A stretch of 64,000 nucleotides of DNA, taken from Betaproteobacteria bacterium (lineage in GTDB: Bacteria > Pseudomonadota > Gammaproteobacteria > Burkholderiales > Ga0077523). The notes under the pieces were generated by a model, which was not told the origin of the DNA, ran no database searches, and was given only the letters and a program-made list of their open reading frames with translations. The DNA is taken from assembly GCA_016125475.1 (NCBI GenBank), contig WGLR01000036.1, positions 62,001 to 126,000 of the forward strand, read 5' to 3'. Numbering within the stretch: position 1 is the stretch's first letter; every line of letters starts with the position of its first letter. Below, one piece after another: positions 27,517 to 37,320 of the stretch. A program made the position numbers and the translations under genes.

Positions 27517-29691
27517 TTACCGCGAGGATGCCGTCGGGGCCAGCATCACGAGCGAAAGGGGTGGCAGCACCAGCTCGATCGCGTCCGCGAACCCCATCCA
27601 GTCCATCGGACGGGATTCGACACCCGCACCGTTGCCGACGTTCGACCCTCCGTAGTACGCGGAATCCGTGTTGAGAATCTCGCGATAGTGGCCCGCGGCG
27701 GGCACGCCGAGACGGTAGGCGTGCCTCGGGACGGGCGTGAAGTTCGCCGCGACGACCACGAACCCGCCGGCCCGGTCGCGGCGCACGAAGCTGATCACGG
27801 ACTGTTCCGCGTCGTGACAGTCGATCCAGCGGAACCCCTCGCTCTCGAAATCGAGTTCATGCAGGGCCGGAGTGTCACGGTAGAGGCGGTTCAGGTCGCG
27901 TGCGCACGCCTGGGTGCCGCGATGCCACGCCACGTCGAGGAGGTCCCAGTCGAGGCCGGCGCCGTCCCGCCATTCACGTCCCTGCCCGAATTCGCCGCCC
28001 ATGAACAGCAGCTTCTTGCCCGGGGTCGTGGCCTGGACCGCGAGCAGCAGGCGCAGGTTCGCGAACTTCTGCCACGTGTCGCCGGGCATCTTGTCGAGCA
28101 GCGAGTGCTTCCCGTGCACGACCTCGTCGTGCGAGAGTGGGAGCAGGAAGTTCTCGCTGTACGCGTAGACCTGTCCGAACGTGAGCCTGTCGTGGTGGTA
28201 GCGGCGATGGACCGGGTCCTGTGCGAGATACGCGAGCGTGTCGTGCATCCAGCCCATGTTCCACTTCATGGAGAATCCCAGCCCGCCCACGTAGGTCGGT
28301 CGGGACACCATGGGCCAGGCCGTGGATTCCTCCGCGAACGTGAGGGCTCCCGCGAAATCGCGGTGCACCACGAGGTTCAGTTCGCGCAGGAAGTCCACGG
28401 CTTCCAGGTTCTCGCGCCCTCCGAAGCGGTTCGGCACCCACTCGCCGGCCTTGCGGGAGTAGTCGAGATAGAGCATGGACGCGACGGCGTCCACGCGCAG
28501 GCCGTCGAAGTGGAACTCGTCGAGCCAGTAGCAGGCGGACGAGAGCAGGAAGCTGCGCACTTCCGGGCGGCCGTAGTTGAAGACGTGCGTGCCCCACTCG
28601 TGATGAAGGCCGAGGCGCGGGTCGGCGTGCTCGTAGAGGGAAGTGCCGTCGAATGCGCTGAGCGCCCACGCGTCGCGCGGGAAGTGTCCGGGGACCCAGT
28701 CGAGGATCACGCCGAGCCCCGCGCGGTGGCACGTGTCCACGAAGTGGCGCAGGTCGTCCGGCGTTCCGAACCTGCTCGTCGCGGCGAAGTAGCCCGTCGT
28801 CTGATAGCCCCAGGATTCGTCGAGCGGGTGCTCGGAGATCGGCAGGAGTTCCACGTGCGTGTAACCCATGTGGAGCACGTACGGCACCAGATGGTCGGCG
28901 AGTTCGCGGTACGAGTAGAAACGGCCGTCCGGATGGCGCTTCCACGAGCCTGCGTGCACCTCGTACGCGTTGAGCGGCGCGTGCAGCCAGTCGCGCGTCG
29001 CGCGCGCGGCGAGCCAGGCGTCGTCGCCCCAACCGAACTGGCCGGGGCCCTCCACCTGCGCGGCCGTGCCCGGCCGGCGCTCGAACCGCCGTGCGTACGG
29101 GTCGGATTTCGCGAACACCGCGCCGCTTGCGCGATTGCGGATCTCGAACTTGTAGAGCGCACCCGCCCCGACGCCGGGCACGAACAGTTCCCACACCCCG
29201 CTCGCGCCGCGGCTCGTCATCGGGTGGGCGCGTCCGTCCCACTCGTTGAAGTCCCCGATCACGCTCACGCGCTCCGCGTTCGGCGCCCAGCACGCGAAGC
29301 GCACGCCGGCCACGCCTTCGCGCGTGCGCGGCTGTGCCCCGAGCACCTGCCACGCCCGCAGCAGGCGCCCCTCGTTGAAAAGGTAGAGATCCTCGTCCGC
29401 GATCTCCGGCGGGAAGCTCCACGGGCTCGCGATCTCGTGGGCGGCGCCGTCGGGCAGCGTTACCTCGAGGCGCAGCGGCCCGGGCGGTTCACGGTCGAGG
29501 TCGACCGCAAACAGGCGATCGTCCAGTCTGTTCATCGGGATCTTCGCGTCGGCGCAGACGACGGACACCGAAGACGCCGCGGGTGCGAGGTGGCGGACGT
29601 GCCAGACCCCGGCGTCCGCGTGTACGCCGAGCACGTCGTGCGGGTCGTGCAGACGTCCCTCCCTCAGGAGCTGGATCGATCGGTCGTTCAC
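27517..29691 (-). CDS. glgB: 1,4-alpha-glucan branching enzyme GlgB
   Basis: This 724-residue GH13 enzyme has the usual two N-terminal beta-sandwich modules and then the catalytic barrel. GH13 signatures are visible: [23 protein letters not shown] (nucleophile Asp), [10 protein letters not shown] (acid/base Glu) and [10 protein letters not shown] (transition-state Asp). It makes alpha-1,6 branches in glycogen. It starts with GTG. It is divergent from glgC across about 160 bases and followed by glgA, so the glycogen genes probably share control through that region. Confidence 0.96.
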   Translation of the reverse strand: MNDRSIQLLREGRLHDPHDVLGVHADAGVWHVRHLAPAASSVSVVCADAKIPMNRLDDRLFAVDLDREPPGPLRLEVTLPDGAAHEIASPWSFPPEIADEDLYLFNEGRLLRAWQVLGAQPRTREGVAGVRFACWAPNAERVSVIGDFNEWDGRAHPMTSRGASGVWELFVPGVGAGALYKFEIRNRASGAVFAKSDPYARRFERRPGTAAQVEGPGQFGWGDDAWLAARATRDWLHAPLNAYEVHAGSWKRHPDGRFYSYRELADHLVPYVLHMGYTHVELLPISEHPLDESWGYQTTGYFAATSRFGTPDDLRHFVDTCHRAGLGVILDWVPGHFPRDAWALSAFDGTSLYEHADPRLGLHHEWGTHVFNYGRPEVRSFLLSSACYWLDEFHFDGLRVDAVASMLYLDYSRKAGEWVPNRFGGRENLEAVDFLRELNLVVHRDFAGALTFAEESTAWPMVSRPTYVGGLGFSMKWNMGWMHDTLAYLAQDPVHRRYHHDRLTFGQVYAYSENFLLPLSHDEVVHGKHSLLDKMPGDTWQKFANLRLLLAVQATTPGKKLLFMGGEFGQGREWRDGAGLDWDLLDVAWHRGTQACARDLNRLYRDTPALHELDFESEGFRWIDCHDAEQSVISFVRRDRAGGFVVVAANFTPVPRHAYRLGVPAAGHYREILNTDSAYYGGSNVGNGAGVESRPMDWMGFADAIELVLPPLSLVMLAPTASSR

Positions 29692-29707
29692 GGTGGTGGT
29701 CGTCCTG

Positions 29708-29736
29708 TGCCGGGGGAATGCCCGGCAGTCATTATA
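29708..29736 (-). promoter_or_regulatory. perfect -10 box and 7-base palindrome upstream of glgB
   Basis: On the minus strand TATAAT lies at 29736-29731. A perfect inverted repeat, TGCCGGG and CCCGGCA separated by six bases (29708-29727), covers the expected transcription start. A -35 box at 17 bases is poor. The palindrome could be an operator or a leader hairpin. Confidence 0.4.
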
Positions 29737-29739
29737 GGT

Positions 29740-29761
29740 GTCGGGGTCCGCCGTCCCCGAC
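29740..29761. promoter_or_regulatory. inverted repeat in the glgB-glgC divergent region
   Basis: GTCGGGG and CCCCGAC are separated by eight bases, in the spacer just upstream of the -10 box on the glgB side and about 90 bases before glgC. It could bind a regulator of both transcripts or form a hairpin. A plus-strand TATCCT lies about 35 bases before glgC. Binding is inference. Confidence 0.35.
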
Positions 29762-29849
29762 GCGGGCCCGGACGCGAAGGCGGCCGCGAATTCGCAGGCG
29801 GTCTGGGGTATCCTCGGAATCGTCTCGTGTCCCCGACGGGCCGCCGCTC

Positions 29850-31139
29850 ATGCAGACCGATACCCGTTTCGTCAGCCGTCTCACCAAGTCCACCTACGCC
29901 CTCATCCTCGCGGGCGGGCGCGGCAGCCGCCTGCAGCACCTCACCGACTGGCGCGCGAAGCCCGCCGTGCCGTTCGGCGGCAAGTTCCGGATCATCGACT
30001 TCGTGCTCTCCAACTGCGTGAATTCGGGCATCCGGCAGATCGGCGTCGCGACGCAGTACAAGGCCCACAGCCTGATCCGTCACATCCAGCGCGGCTGGAG
30101 CTTCCTCGACGGCCGGTTCAAGGAATTCGTGGACGTCCTGCCCGCGTCGCAGCGGACGGACGACCAGTCCTGGTACGCGGGCACGGCCGACGCCGTCAAG
30201 CAGAACCTCGACATCCTGCGGTCCTACGGGCCGGAGTACGTGCTGGTGCTCGGCGGCGACCACATCTACAAGATGGACTACGGCAAGCTCCTGTCGGATC
30301 ACGTCCTGAGCGGCGCCGACGCGACCGTGGCCTGTGTCGAGGTGCCCGTCGCGGAGGCGACCGCCTTCGGCGTGATGGGCGTGAACGACGACTGGCGCGT
30401 CGTGGAGTTCGCGGAGAAGCCGAAGGCGCCCAAGTCGATCCCGGGCAAGCCCGGCATCGCACTCGCGAGCATGGGCATCTATGTGTTCAGCGCGCAGTTC
30501 CTGTACGGCGAGCTCGAACGCGACGCGTCCGCGCCAGGCTCCAATCACGACTTCGGCAAGGACATCATTCCCTACCTCGTGAAGCACGGCAAGGTGAAGG
30601 CGCACAGCTTCAGCGAGAGCTGCGTCGGCATCAAGAACGACGTGCCCTACTGGCGTGACGTGGGCGAGGTCGACGCGTACTGGGAGGCGAATCTCGACCT
30701 CGCGCGCGTCGAGCCCGACCTCAATCTCTACGACGACAGCTGGCCCATCTGGACGCACCAGGAGCAGCTGCCGCCCGCGAAGTTCGTCTTCGACCAGGAT
30801 GACCGCCGGGGGTACGCCGTCGATTCGCTCGTGTCCGGAGGCTGCATCGTGAGCGGCTCGCGCATCGCCCGGTCGGTGCTCTTCTCGAACGTCCGCGTCC
30901 ACAGCTACGGGGTGATCGAGGATTCGGTGATCCTGCCCGAGGTCGACGTCGGGCGCGGGGTGAAGCTGCGCCGCTGCGTCGTGGACAAGAAGTGCGTGCT
31001 CGAGGAAGGGCTCGCGATCGGTTTCGATCCCGTGGCCGACGCCAAGCGCTTCTACGTCACGCCCGGAGGTATCACGCTCGTCACGCCCGACATGCTCGGC
31101 CAGAGCCGCTTCCTGCAGCGCGCCGCCGGCCCCGAATGA
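29850..31139 (+). CDS. glgC: glucose-1-phosphate adenylyltransferase GlgC
   Basis: This 429-residue enzyme makes ADP-glucose. The nucleotide-binding opening is [21 protein letters not shown], followed by [11 protein letters not shown] and [10 protein letters not shown]. The C-terminus is a left-handed beta-helix ([17 protein letters not shown]). The ATG at 29850 is the natural start. Longer frames upstream enter the glgB promoter region. Its stop overlaps the start of the GH57 gene (ATGA), so the two are coupled. Regulation by fructose bisphosphate or AMP is typical of the family but not assessable here. Confidence 0.96.
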   Translation: MQTDTRFVSRLTKSTYALILAGGRGSRLQHLTDWRAKPAVPFGGKFRIIDFVLSNCVNSGIRQIGVATQYKAHSLIRHIQRGWSFLDGRFKEFVDVLPASQRTDDQSWYAGTADAVKQNLDILRSYGPEYVLVLGGDHIYKMDYGKLLSDHVLSGADATVACVEVPVAEATAFGVMGVNDDWRVVEFAEKPKAPKSIPGKPGIALASMGIYVFSAQFLYGELERDASAPGSNHDFGKDIIPYLVKHGKVKAHSFSESCVGIKNDVPYWRDVGEVDAYWEANLDLARVEPDLNLYDDSWPIWTHQEQLPPAKFVFDQDDRRGYAVDSLVSGGCIVSGSRIARSVLFSNVRVHSYGVIEDSVILPEVDVGRGVKLRRCVVDKKCVLEEGLAIGFDPVADAKRFYVTPGGITLVTPDMLGQSRFLQRAAGPE

Positions 31140-32830
31140 GCGATTCCCGCCCGCTGGAACTGGTGCTGCTCTGGCACATGCACCAGCCGGACTTTCGGGA
31201 CTGCGTCACGGGGGAATACCGCCTGCCCTGGGTGTACCTGCACGCGTTCAAGGACTACTCGGACATGGCCGCCCACCTCGAGCGCCACCCCGGCGTGCGC
31301 GCGATGGTGAATTTCGTGCCGGTGCTGGTCGACCAGCTCGAGGACTACGCCGACCAGTTCGCGACGGGACGACTGCGGGACCCGCTGCTCGCGATGCTCG
31401 CGCGCGAGGATCTCGACCGCATCTCGCGGGAGGAGCGTGCGCTCGTGCTCGACCGGTGCTTCCGCGCGAATCACGCGAAGATGATCGAGCCCTTCCCGGC
31501 GTACAGGCGGCTGCGGGCGATGTTCGACTTCGTCGATGGTCAGGGTGGCGAGGCCGAGGAGTACCTTTCCGGGCAGTACCTCGCCGACCTGCTCGCCTGG
31601 TACCACCTCGCGTGGGCCGGCGAGACCGTGCGCCGGGAGCACGCGCTGATCCCCAGGCTCATGGCGAAGGGGCAGACCTTCACGCCCGCCGACCGCCAGG
31701 GGCTGCTCGCGGTGATCGGCGAGGTGGTCCGGGGCATCCTGCCCCGCTGGCAGGCGCTTGCGGCCAGGGGGCAGGTGGAAATCTCCTCGACCCCCCACTA
31801 TCACCCGATCGGCCCGCTCATGATCGATTTCGCGTCCGCCCGGGAAACGCAGCCGGACGCACCGCTGCCGCAGTCGCCGCAGTACCCCGGGGGGCGACAG
31901 CGTCTCGAACGGCAGATCGCGTGGGCGCAGGAATCGCACGAGAGGCGCTTCGGCCAGGCGCCCGCCGGCATGTGGGCGGCCGAGGGCGCCGTGTCCACCG
32001 CGTTCGTCGACATGCTCGGTCGCGCGGGCGTGCGGTGGACCGCGAGCGGGGAGGGCGTGCTCGCGAACACGCTGGGCGCGGGCGGTCCGCTGCCACCGAG
32101 GGCCGAGTATCTCTATCGCGGCTACCGCGCGGGAGAGTCCGGGATCGCGTGCTTCTTCCGTGACGAGCGGCTCTCGGACATGATCGGTTTCGAGTTCTCC
32201 AAGTGGCACGGACGCGACGCCGCCGCCCACTTCGTGTCGGAACTGGAGCGCATCGCGGCCGAGGCTTCGCCGGAGCGCACGCCGCTCGTGTCGGTCATCC
32301 TCGATGGCGAGAACGCGTGGGAGTACTACCCCTACAACGGCTTCTATTTCCTGGACGACCTCTACGCCGAGCTGGAGGCGCACGCGTCCATCCGCACGAC
32401 GACCTACGCACGCGTGCTGGAGACGGGGCAGGATGCATTCGGCCGGCTGCAGAAAGTCGTGGCGGGGAGCTGGGTCTACGGAAACCTCGCGACGTGGATC
32501 GGTCACCCCGACAAGAACCGCGCGTGGGACCTGCTCTGCGAGGCCAAGCGTCGCTACGATCTCGTCATGGACGGCGGACGGCTGCCCGCCGAACGGCGCG
32601 AGGCGGCATCGCGTCAGCTCGGCGCGTGCGAGGGGTCCGACTGGTGCTGGTGGTTCGGTGACTACAACCCGCCGGAATCCGTGGCCGCGATCGACGCGGT
32701 GTACCGCGCGAATCTCGCGCAGCTCTACGTGCTGCTCGAGCTGCCCGTGCCCGTGGCGCTCACCCATCCCGTGAGCCGCGGCGGCGCCCGGCCGGGGCAG
32801 ACGACGGGTGCGATGCGCCGCTCGAGCTGA
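31136..32830 (+). CDS. glycoside hydrolase family 57 (alpha-glucanotransferase/amylase-like)
   Basis: This 564-residue protein opens with the GH57 pattern LVLLWHMHQPDFRD. The catalytic nucleophile region is MWAAEGAVS (Glu) and the acid/base region is SVILDGENAWEYY (Asp). Family members act on alpha-1,4- or alpha-1,6-glucan as amylase, glucanotransferase, pullulanase or branching enzyme. Coupling to glgC suggests a glycogen-processing role, perhaps debranching or maltodextrin transfer. No signal peptide is present, so it is cytoplasmic. The true start is the ATG overlapping the glgC stop. Confidence 0.9.
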   Translation: MSDSRPLELVLLWHMHQPDFRDCVTGEYRLPWVYLHAFKDYSDMAAHLERHPGVRAMVNFVPVLVDQLEDYADQFATGRLRDPLLAMLAREDLDRISREERALVLDRCFRANHAKMIEPFPAYRRLRAMFDFVDGQGGEAEEYLSGQYLADLLAWYHLAWAGETVRREHALIPRLMAKGQTFTPADRQGLLAVIGEVVRGILPRWQALAARGQVEISSTPHYHPIGPLMIDFASARETQPDAPLPQSPQYPGGRQRLERQIAWAQESHERRFGQAPAGMWAAEGAVSTAFVDMLGRAGVRWTASGEGVLANTLGAGGPLPPRAEYLYRGYRAGESGIACFFRDERLSDMIGFEFSKWHGRDAAAHFVSELERIAAEASPERTPLVSVILDGENAWEYYPYNGFYFLDDLYAELEAHASIRTTTYARVLETGQDAFGRLQKVVAGSWVYGNLATWIGHPDKNRAWDLLCEAKRRYDLVMDGGRLPAERREAASRQLGACEGSDWCWWFGDYNPPESVAAIDAVYRANLAQLYVLLELPVPVALTHPVSRGGARPGQTTGAMRRSS

Positions 32831-32919
32831 ACCGGCGCGGCGTCGTCCCGCACGGAGCGCCCGTAGGCACGCGCGCGCGCTCCGCATAAACTCGTCACCT
32901 CATTCACTCCAGCGGCATC

Positions 32920-34272
32920 ATGCACATCCACATCCTCGGCATCTGCGGCACGTTCATGGGCGGCATTGCCGTCATCGCGAAACAGGCCGGCCACGTCGTC
33001 ACGGGCTGCGACGAGAACGTCTACCCGCCGATGAGCACCCAGCTCGAAGCGCAGGGGATACGGCTCACCGAAGGCTGGGACCCCGCGCAGATGTCCCTGA
33101 AACCCGACCTCTACGTCGTGGGCAACGTCGTCTCGCGCGGCAACCCGCTGATGGAGGCGATCCTGGACGCGGGGCTGCCCTACGCGTCCGGGCCGCAGTG
33201 GCTCGCGGAGAACGTGCTGCGATCGCGGTGGGTGGTGGCCGTGGCGGGGACGCACGGCAAGACGACGACGAGTTCGATGGTCGCGTGGATTCTCGAGGAG
33301 GCGGGTCTCGCCCCGGGGTTCCTGATCGGGGGCGTGCCCGTGAACTTCGGCATCTCCGCGCGGCTGACCGACTCGAGCTTCTTCGTGATCGAGGCCGACG
33401 AGTACGACACCGCGTTCTTCGACAAGCGCTCGAAGTTCGTGCACTACCGGCCGCGAACGGCGATCCTGAACAACCTGGAGTTCGATCACGCGGACATCTT
33501 CCCGGATCTCGCGGCGATCGAGACGCAGTTCCACCACCTCGTGCGGACGATTCCGGGCAGCGGGCTCATCGTCGCGAACGGGACCCAGGCTGCGCTCGAC
33601 CGCGTGCTCGAACGTGGCTGCTGGACGCCGGTCGAGCGGTTCGCGACGGCGGGCGGCTGGCACGCGGCGAACGCCGCGGACGACGGCGCCTTCGACGTGC
33701 ACTTCGGTGACGCGCGGATCGGGCGGCTCGGGTGGGACGTGATCGGCGAGCACAACCGTCACAATGCGCTCGCCGCCATCGCGGCCGCGCGTCACGCGGG
33801 CGTGCCCGCGGACGCGGGCCTTGCCGCGCTGGAGGGCTTTCGCAACGTGAAGCGGAGGATGGAGATCCGGGGCACGGAGCGAGGGGTCACGGTCTACGAC
33901 GACTTCGCGCACCATCCGACCGCGATCGCGACCACGCTGGCCGGGCTGCGGCGCAAGGTCGGGCCCGGGACACGCATCCTGGCAGTCCTCGAGCCGCGGT
34001 CGAACACCATGAAGCTTGGCGTGATGAAGGCGCAGCTGCCCGCCAGTCTCGCGGATGCAGACCGTGTCTTCTGCTTCACGGGCGGGCTCGGATGGGATGC
34101 GGCGGAGGCACTCTCGCCGCTTGGCGAACGTGCGTCGGCGCACGATGATCTCGCCGCCATGGTGCGGCGCATCACCTCGGAATGCCGTCCCGGCGACCAG
34201 ATTCTCGTGATGAGCAACGGCGGATTCGGCGGCGTGCACGAGAAACTGCTGTCCGCGCTGCGCGGGTCATGA
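32920..34272 (+). CDS. mpl: UDP-N-acetylmuramate:L-alanyl-gamma-D-glutamyl-meso-diaminopimelate ligase
   Basis: This 450-residue Mur ligase family member has the P-loop GTHGKTTTSS at residues 110-119. It opens HIHILGICGTFMGGIA, typical of Mpl rather than MurC. The middle region includes EADEYDTAFFDKRSKF, and NVKRRMEIRG comes late. Mpl reattaches the recycled tripeptide to UDP-MurNAc in the cytoplasm, saving peptidoglycan fragments. It stands alone, about 90 bases after the GH57 gene. Confidence 0.94.
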   Translation: MHIHILGICGTFMGGIAVIAKQAGHVVTGCDENVYPPMSTQLEAQGIRLTEGWDPAQMSLKPDLYVVGNVVSRGNPLMEAILDAGLPYASGPQWLAENVLRSRWVVAVAGTHGKTTTSSMVAWILEEAGLAPGFLIGGVPVNFGISARLTDSSFFVIEADEYDTAFFDKRSKFVHYRPRTAILNNLEFDHADIFPDLAAIETQFHHLVRTIPGSGLIVANGTQAALDRVLERGCWTPVERFATAGGWHAANAADDGAFDVHFGDARIGRLGWDVIGEHNRHNALAAIAAARHAGVPADAGLAALEGFRNVKRRMEIRGTERGVTVYDDFAHHPTAIATTLAGLRRKVGPGTRILAVLEPRSNTMKLGVMKAQLPASLADADRVFCFTGGLGWDAAEALSPLGERASAHDDLAAMVRRITSECRPGDQILVMSNGGFGGVHEKLLSALRGS

Positions 34273-34298
34273 CGCGCGGGTCGATTTGGCGTTTTGCC

Positions 34299-34315
34299 TT
34301 GCTGCGACGCAGCAA
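34299..34315. promoter_or_regulatory. TGC-rich perfect palindrome
   Basis: TTGCTGCG, A, CGCAGCAA is a perfect 8-base inverted repeat with a single central base, 27 bases after the mpl stop. TGC/GCA palindromes of this kind resemble operators reported for the polyhydroxyalkanoate regulator PhaR. That link is inference. It could also serve as a weak terminator. Confidence 0.35.
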
Positions 34316-34424
34316 ACGGACTGCGACCTGACGCGGGGCCGGGTTTCGTGCGCCGGGGTGCGCGATTCATACGCCCCGCAACTTTCGTCCTTCTTACAGA
34401 CCGCCGTTTTTTGCGAAGAATTTC

Positions 34425-34454
34425 TTTACAAGCGGTCATCTCATCTCCTATTCT
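34425..34454 (+). promoter_or_regulatory. candidate sigma-70 promoter
   Basis: TTTACA at 34425-34430 and TATTCT at 34449-34454, 18 bases apart, each match four or five of six consensus bases. They lie in an A+T-rich patch upstream of the exported metallo-beta-lactamase gene. Transcription would start near 34461. Confidence 0.5.
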
Positions 34455-34696
34455 CGTTTCGCACTCGAGCCGGGTCGTCGTGTTGCACGACCGATCGGGG
34501 CACGTGGCAGGAGGCCGTCGCAGCGCAGTTCCGACGCGACGATCCGCCTCCGAAGACTCGTTGTGTCGAGGGGGGGAGGTTTCCCTTTCTGTCGGGCGGA
34601 AGCGCCGGGCATCGGCGTGATGGGTCGTGCGCGTGTAGTGGATTGGTTCAAGGTTCCAGAAGTAGAAGTACGATCAATCGATAACAGGAGAGGGCA

Positions 34697-35566
34697 ATGA
34701 AAGGATCCAAGATCGCCGGCGCTCTGGCCGGTCTGCTCTGCGTGTGTGGTGCAATGTCTGCGTCTGCAGAACCCGTTCAGGTGTACTGGACGACGAGCGG
34801 CTATTTCGGTCCGTTCGACATCCGCGGTCTGATCCCGGCGCTGCCGGCGGACAAGTCGCGCCAGATCACGATCCCGGTCAGCATGTGGGTGATCAAGCAC
34901 GGCAAGGACGTGGTCGTTTTCGACACGGGCAACAACGTCGCGATCAGCGACGGTGGCTGCAAGAGCTACTGGGCCGCGGGCAACTGCGACTTCCTGAAGC
35001 CGAGCCAGCGTCGTGAAGACGTGATCGACATGCAGCTGAAGAAGCTGGGCATCCAGCCCGACGACGTGAAGGCCGTGGTGACGTCGCACTCCCACCTGGA
35101 CCACATCGGCAACATCGAGATGTTCCCGAAAGCCATTCACGTGATCCAGAAGAAGGAGCTGTATCAGGCGTGGTGGCCCGAGAAGTTCCAGGGTCGTACG
35201 AGCCCGGGCACGTTCGTGATGGCCGACATCGACAACGCGCGTGAATTCAACTACCTCGAGCTCGAGGGTGATTACGACCTGTTCGGCGACGGATCGGTCA
35301 AGATCATCAGCACCCCGGGACACACGATCGGTCACCAGTCGATGAAGGTCCAGACCGCCCAGAACGGCACGATCATCATCTCCCAGGACGCGGTCTGGAT
35401 GCAGGAAAACCTCGACGGATATCCCGCGGGCCTGAACTTCAGCGTCAAGGCCTACACGGATTCCGTGAACAAGCTCAAGATGATGCGTGACCTCGAAGGC
35501 GCCAAGCTGTTCATGGCGCACGACGGGGATCAGTACGGGAAGATGGGCGGCCGCTGGTACAAGTAA
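34697..35566 (+). CDS. exported metallo-beta-lactamase fold protein (N-acyl homoserine lactonase-like)
   Basis: This 289-residue protein has a signal peptide (basic start, hydrophobic core, ASAEP cleavage region near residue 24). The metallo-beta-lactamase fold follows, with the metal motif HSHLDH at residues 131-136 and further ligands in STPGHTIGH, SQDAVW and MAHDGD. The pattern fits the AHL-lactonase (AiiA-type) branch of the superfamily, which opens the lactone ring of quorum-sensing signals. The signal peptide makes this copy periplasmic or secreted, which is less usual. A good ribosome-binding site precedes it and a strong terminator follows. Activity on AHLs is not proven. Confidence 0.82.
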   Translation: MKGSKIAGALAGLLCVCGAMSASAEPVQVYWTTSGYFGPFDIRGLIPALPADKSRQITIPVSMWVIKHGKDVVVFDTGNNVAISDGGCKSYWAAGNCDFLKPSQRREDVIDMQLKKLGIQPDDVKAVVTSHSHLDHIGNIEMFPKAIHVIQKKELYQAWWPEKFQGRTSPGTFVMADIDNAREFNYLELEGDYDLFGDGSVKIISTPGHTIGHQSMKVQTAQNGTIIISQDAVWMQENLDGYPAGLNFSVKAYTDSVNKLKMMRDLEGAKLFMAHDGDQYGKMGGRWYK

Positions 35567-35589
35567 TCCGGCACGTTCGTTCCCGCCTG

Positions 35590-35620
35590 CGAAGGCCCCC
35601 GGAAGGGGGCCTTCGTTTTC
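35590..35620 (+). terminator. rho-independent terminator
   Basis: An 11-base perfect stem, CGAAGGCCCCC and GGGGGCCTTCG with a GGAA loop (35590-35615), is followed by a short T-run (TTTTC). It lies about 24 bases after the exported metallo-beta-lactamase gene. Confidence 0.9.
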
Positions 35621-35665
35621 TGGACAGGCACCCCCGCCCATTCACCTAGCTTCCCGGGTAGCACA

Positions 35666-36616
35666 GTGGCATCCGCAATCGCGCTCGACGCCGTCACCAA
35701 GCGGTACGGCTCCAAGACCATCATCCACGACATGTCGTTCACGGTGGAACCGGGCGAGATCGTGGGCTTCCTCGGGCCCAACGGCGCGGGCAAGACGACC
35801 ACGATGCGCATGATCGCGGGCTTCACGACCGCCACGTCGGGGACGGTACGCGTGGCCGGCTACGACATGGCCACGCAGAACGGCGAGGCCGCGAAACGTC
35901 TCGGCTACCTGCCCGAGCACCCGCCGCTCTACGACACGCTCGACGTCTCGAGCTACCTGCGGTTCGTCGCATCGGTCAAGCGCGTGCCGCGCGCCTCGGT
36001 CAGGGCGGAACTCGACCGCGTGATCGACGCCTGCCGGCTCGAGGCCGTGACGACCCGCGAGATCTACAAGCTCTCCAAGGGATACCGCCAGCGCGTCGGC
36101 CTCGCGCAGGCCCTGCTCGGCGACCCGGACGTGCTGCTGCTAGACGAACCGACCGCCGGGCTGGATCCGGGACAGATCCAGGAAACGCGGGAGGTCATCC
36201 GCAACTTCGGTTCCCGGCACGCGGTGCTCCTGAGCACGCACATACTTCCCGAGGTCACGCTGATCTGCCGGCGCGTGACCATCATCAATCAGGGTCGTCT
36301 GCTCGCGGTGGACTCCCCGGCCGCGCTGCAGCGCGCGTCGGAGCAGGCGGACCGCGTGACGCTCGTCGCGACGGCGCCCGAATCGGACCTGAGGGCGGAA
36401 CTGCTCGCGGTCGAGGGCGTGATCGACGTCGCGATCCGCCCTGCGGGAACGGACGACGGCCAGCTGGCCGTCGACTGTCAGACGGACGCGGGCGAGGGCG
36501 TCGAGGCGCGCATCGCGCGCGCCGTGGCCTCGCGCTGGTCGCTGCACAGGCTGCAGCGCGAGCAGCCCACGCTCGAGAACGTGTTTCTGCGCTACATCCA
36601 GGGGGGCAAGCAGTGA
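35666..36616 (+). CDS. ABC transporter ATPase (GldA-like)
   Basis: This 316-residue ATPase has Walker A GPNGAGKTTTMRM, signature LSKGYRQRVGLAQAL and Walker B VLLLDEPTAGLD, with the NatA/GldA-type C-terminal extension. It starts with GTG and overlaps the permease gene by four bases. With the permease, the Gld-type extracellular-domain protein and the DUF4340 protein it forms a four-gene ABC-2 export system. The cargo is unknown. In gliding bacteria GldAFG supports motility, but in proteobacteria the role is not established. Confidence 0.92.
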   Translation: MASAIALDAVTKRYGSKTIIHDMSFTVEPGEIVGFLGPNGAGKTTTMRMIAGFTTATSGTVRVAGYDMATQNGEAAKRLGYLPEHPPLYDTLDVSSYLRFVASVKRVPRASVRAELDRVIDACRLEAVTTREIYKLSKGYRQRVGLAQALLGDPDVLLLDEPTAGLDPGQIQETREVIRNFGSRHAVLLSTHILPEVTLICRRVTIINQGRLLAVDSPAALQRASEQADRVTLVATAPESDLRAELLAVEGVIDVAIRPAGTDDGQLAVDCQTDAGEGVEARIARAVASRWSLHRLQREQPTLENVFLRYIQGGKQ

Positions 36617-37320
36617 GCGGTATCGCCGCGATCTACCGGAAGGAGATGCAGACCTACTTCCGTTCGCCGATCGCCTATTTCGTGGTGGCCGTCTACCTCG
36701 TGGGGGCGGGCTATTTCTTCACCTACAACGTGTTCCTGACCGGAACCGCCACGATGACGGAGACGTTCCAGAGCATGAGCATCCTGCTCGTGACGCTGAT
36801 CCCGCTCGTGTCGATGCGCCTGTTCTCGAACGAGTACAGCGCGCGCACGATGGAACTCCTGATGACGCTCCCGCTGAAGGCGTGGGAGATCGTGATCGGC
36901 AAGTACCTCGGCGCCGTCACGATCCTGCTGCTGATGACGGCCGGCACGATGATCGACCTGGTGCCGCTCTATCTCTACGGGAATCCCGAGACGAAGACGA
37001 TCATCTCCGGCTACATCGGCTTCGTGCTGCTCGGCATGGCGTGTCTCGCGATCGGGCAGTTCTTCTCCTCGCTCACGCAGAACCAGATCGTCGCGGCGCT
37101 CATCACGGTCTGCGTGCTCCTCGGGTTCTGGTTCGTCGGGCACCTCGAGGGGTTCCAGAACTCGGAGTGGATGCGCAGCCTGTTCTCGTACCTCTCCTTC
37201 GCGCTGCACTTCGGTGACTTCGTGCGCGGTCTCGTGAGGAGCGAGGGCATCGCGTTCTACCTGATCGTGAGCGCCATCGCCCTGACGCTGAACGCGTCCT
37301 ATCTCGAGTGGAGGCGATGA
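36613..37320 (+). CDS. ABC-2 type permease (GldF-like)
   Basis: This 235-residue membrane protein has six hydrophobic segments. It opens GIAAIYRKEMQTYFRSPIAYF, the usual ABC-2 permease beginning with an amphipathic elbow before the first span. It would pair with the ATPase encoded just upstream, whose stop overlaps its GTG start. Its own stop overlaps the next start. The operon is tightly coupled. Confidence 0.9.
   Translation: MSGIAAIYRKEMQTYFRSPIAYFVVAVYLVGAGYFFTYNVFLTGTATMTETFQSMSILLVTLIPLVSMRLFSNEYSARTMELLMTLPLKAWEIVIGKYLGAVTILLLMTAGTMIDLVPLYLYGNPETKTIISGYIGFVLLGMACLAIGQFFSSLTQNQIVAALITVCVLLGFWFVGHLEGFQNSEWMRSLFSYLSFALHFGDFVRGLVRSEGIAFYLIVSAIALTLNASYLEWRR

Larger units (their letters stand above)
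34273..34696. other. 424-base intergenic region upstream of the exported metallo-beta-lactamase gene
   Basis: This stretch is visibly richer in A+T than its surroundings. It contains a TGC-type palindrome, a good sigma-70 promoter and a strong ribosome-binding site (AACAGGAGAGGGC just before the ATG), listed separately where supportable. No gene was seen in it. The leader from the predicted start to the ATG is about 235 bases, long enough for regulation in the RNA. Confidence 0.6.

Noticed and set aside
29583-29849. A longer N-terminus for GlgC
   Set aside because: The extra residues are Arg/Gly-rich, overlap the glgB start and promoter region, and are absent from the family. The start at 29850 fits.
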